Source: Massilia rhizosphaerae (GTDB taxonomy: Bacteria > Pseudomonadota > Gammaproteobacteria > Burkholderiales > Burkholderiaceae_D). From it: a stretch of 64,000 bases of DNA. The first letter of the stretch is position 1; each line of letters begins with the position of its first letter. The stretch is taken from contig NZ_JADKYX010000023.1 of assembly GCF_016093545.1 (NCBI RefSeq), forward strand, positions 59,305-123,304. Direction: 5' to 3'. The position numbers and the translations under genes are program-made. The notes under the pieces were generated by a model, which searched no databases, had not been told where the DNA came from, and saw only the letters and a list, made by a program, of their open reading frames with translations. This document shows positions 63,934-64,000 of this stretch, piece by piece.

Positions 63934-64000
63934 ATGACCGAAGTGATGAGCACTAAAAAGCCCAAGAAACAAAAAGCTGCGTACCTGTTCCCGGTCGAGC
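63934..64000 (+). CDS. start of an unidentified gene (partial)
   Basis: A frame opening at ATG 63934 with AAAGGA seven bases upstream reads MTEVMSTKKPKKQKAAYLFP and runs off the window. The lysine-rich start is not enough to name a family. It diverges from the SIR2-like gene and their 5' ends nearly abut. Confidence 0.5.
   Translation, partial: MTEVMSTKKPKKQKAAYLFPVE

Overview
The window is GC-rich, tightly packed chromosomal DNA from a betaproteobacterium. Gene content and protein style (cbb3 oxidase cluster with ccoGH, Fnr, a Tat-type formate dehydrogenase operon with DUF3305/DUF3306, many TonB-type and two-component proteins) fit Oxalobacteraceae, most likely Massilia or a close relative; this is inferred from protein resemblance only. 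No rRNA, tRNA, CRISPR array or intact insertion sequence was seen. Neighbouring genes often overlap by 1-8 bases (mostly ATGA), and convergent genes are separated by 0-30 bases.

Layout. (1) 1-2665: a sucrose unit (amylosucrase-type GH13 enzyme, then a PfkB fructokinase cut by the window edge) behind a promoter with two LacI-type operators. (2) 2754-3179: a DoxX protein. (3) 3192-9651: an RND efflux system (outer-membrane factor, TetR repressor, adaptor, permease), with one operator motif on both sides of the repressor gene. (4) 9657-11392: isocitrate lyase, with an intrinsic terminator and a 22-base palindrome upstream. (5) 11681-12118: a second DoxX protein. (6) 12130-21116: a five-gene minus-strand unit (TonB-dependent receptor, DUF422 carotenoid-type membrane protein, MpaB/DUF2236 oxygenase, 7TMR-DISM hybrid kinase, GGDEF response regulator). 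I read it as an uptake, modification and sensing module for an isoprenoid-like compound. The oxygenase gene carries an apparent premature TGA. (7) 21349-24597: a two-domain glycosyltransferase and a DUF457 membrane hydrolase. (8) 24640-29258: a poly(amino acid) synthetase-like protein with the A-T-membrane-hexapeptide layout of epsilon-poly-lysine synthetase, plus its own phosphopantetheinyl transferase.

(9) 29402-54958 is a low-oxygen respiration region: Aer-type aerotaxis receptor; hemN, TauE/SafE protein, ccoI, ccoS; a DksA-type protein; ccoNOQPGH; a LytTR/LytS two-component pair; an acyltransferase; fnr; then the formate dehydrogenase operon (TorD-like chaperone, Tat-signal protein, alpha, beta, a small lipoprotein, gamma, two secreted unknowns, DUF3305, DUF3306, ferredoxin). 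Consensus FNR boxes precede aer, hemN and ccoN, and Fnr itself has all four cluster cysteines. A two-hairpin REP-like element sits at the alpha/beta junction of the dehydrogenase.

(10) 55065-62435: acyl-CoA synthetase, SET-domain methyltransferase, pncB, a hybrid histidine kinase and an FAD-linked oxidase. (11) From about 62530 to the end the GC content drops and coding is looser (MAPEG protein, a SIR2-like protein lacking its NAD-binding motif, a truncated gene at the edge); this looks like acquired or decaying DNA.

Functions come from reading translated sequences and motifs by eye; no database search was run.
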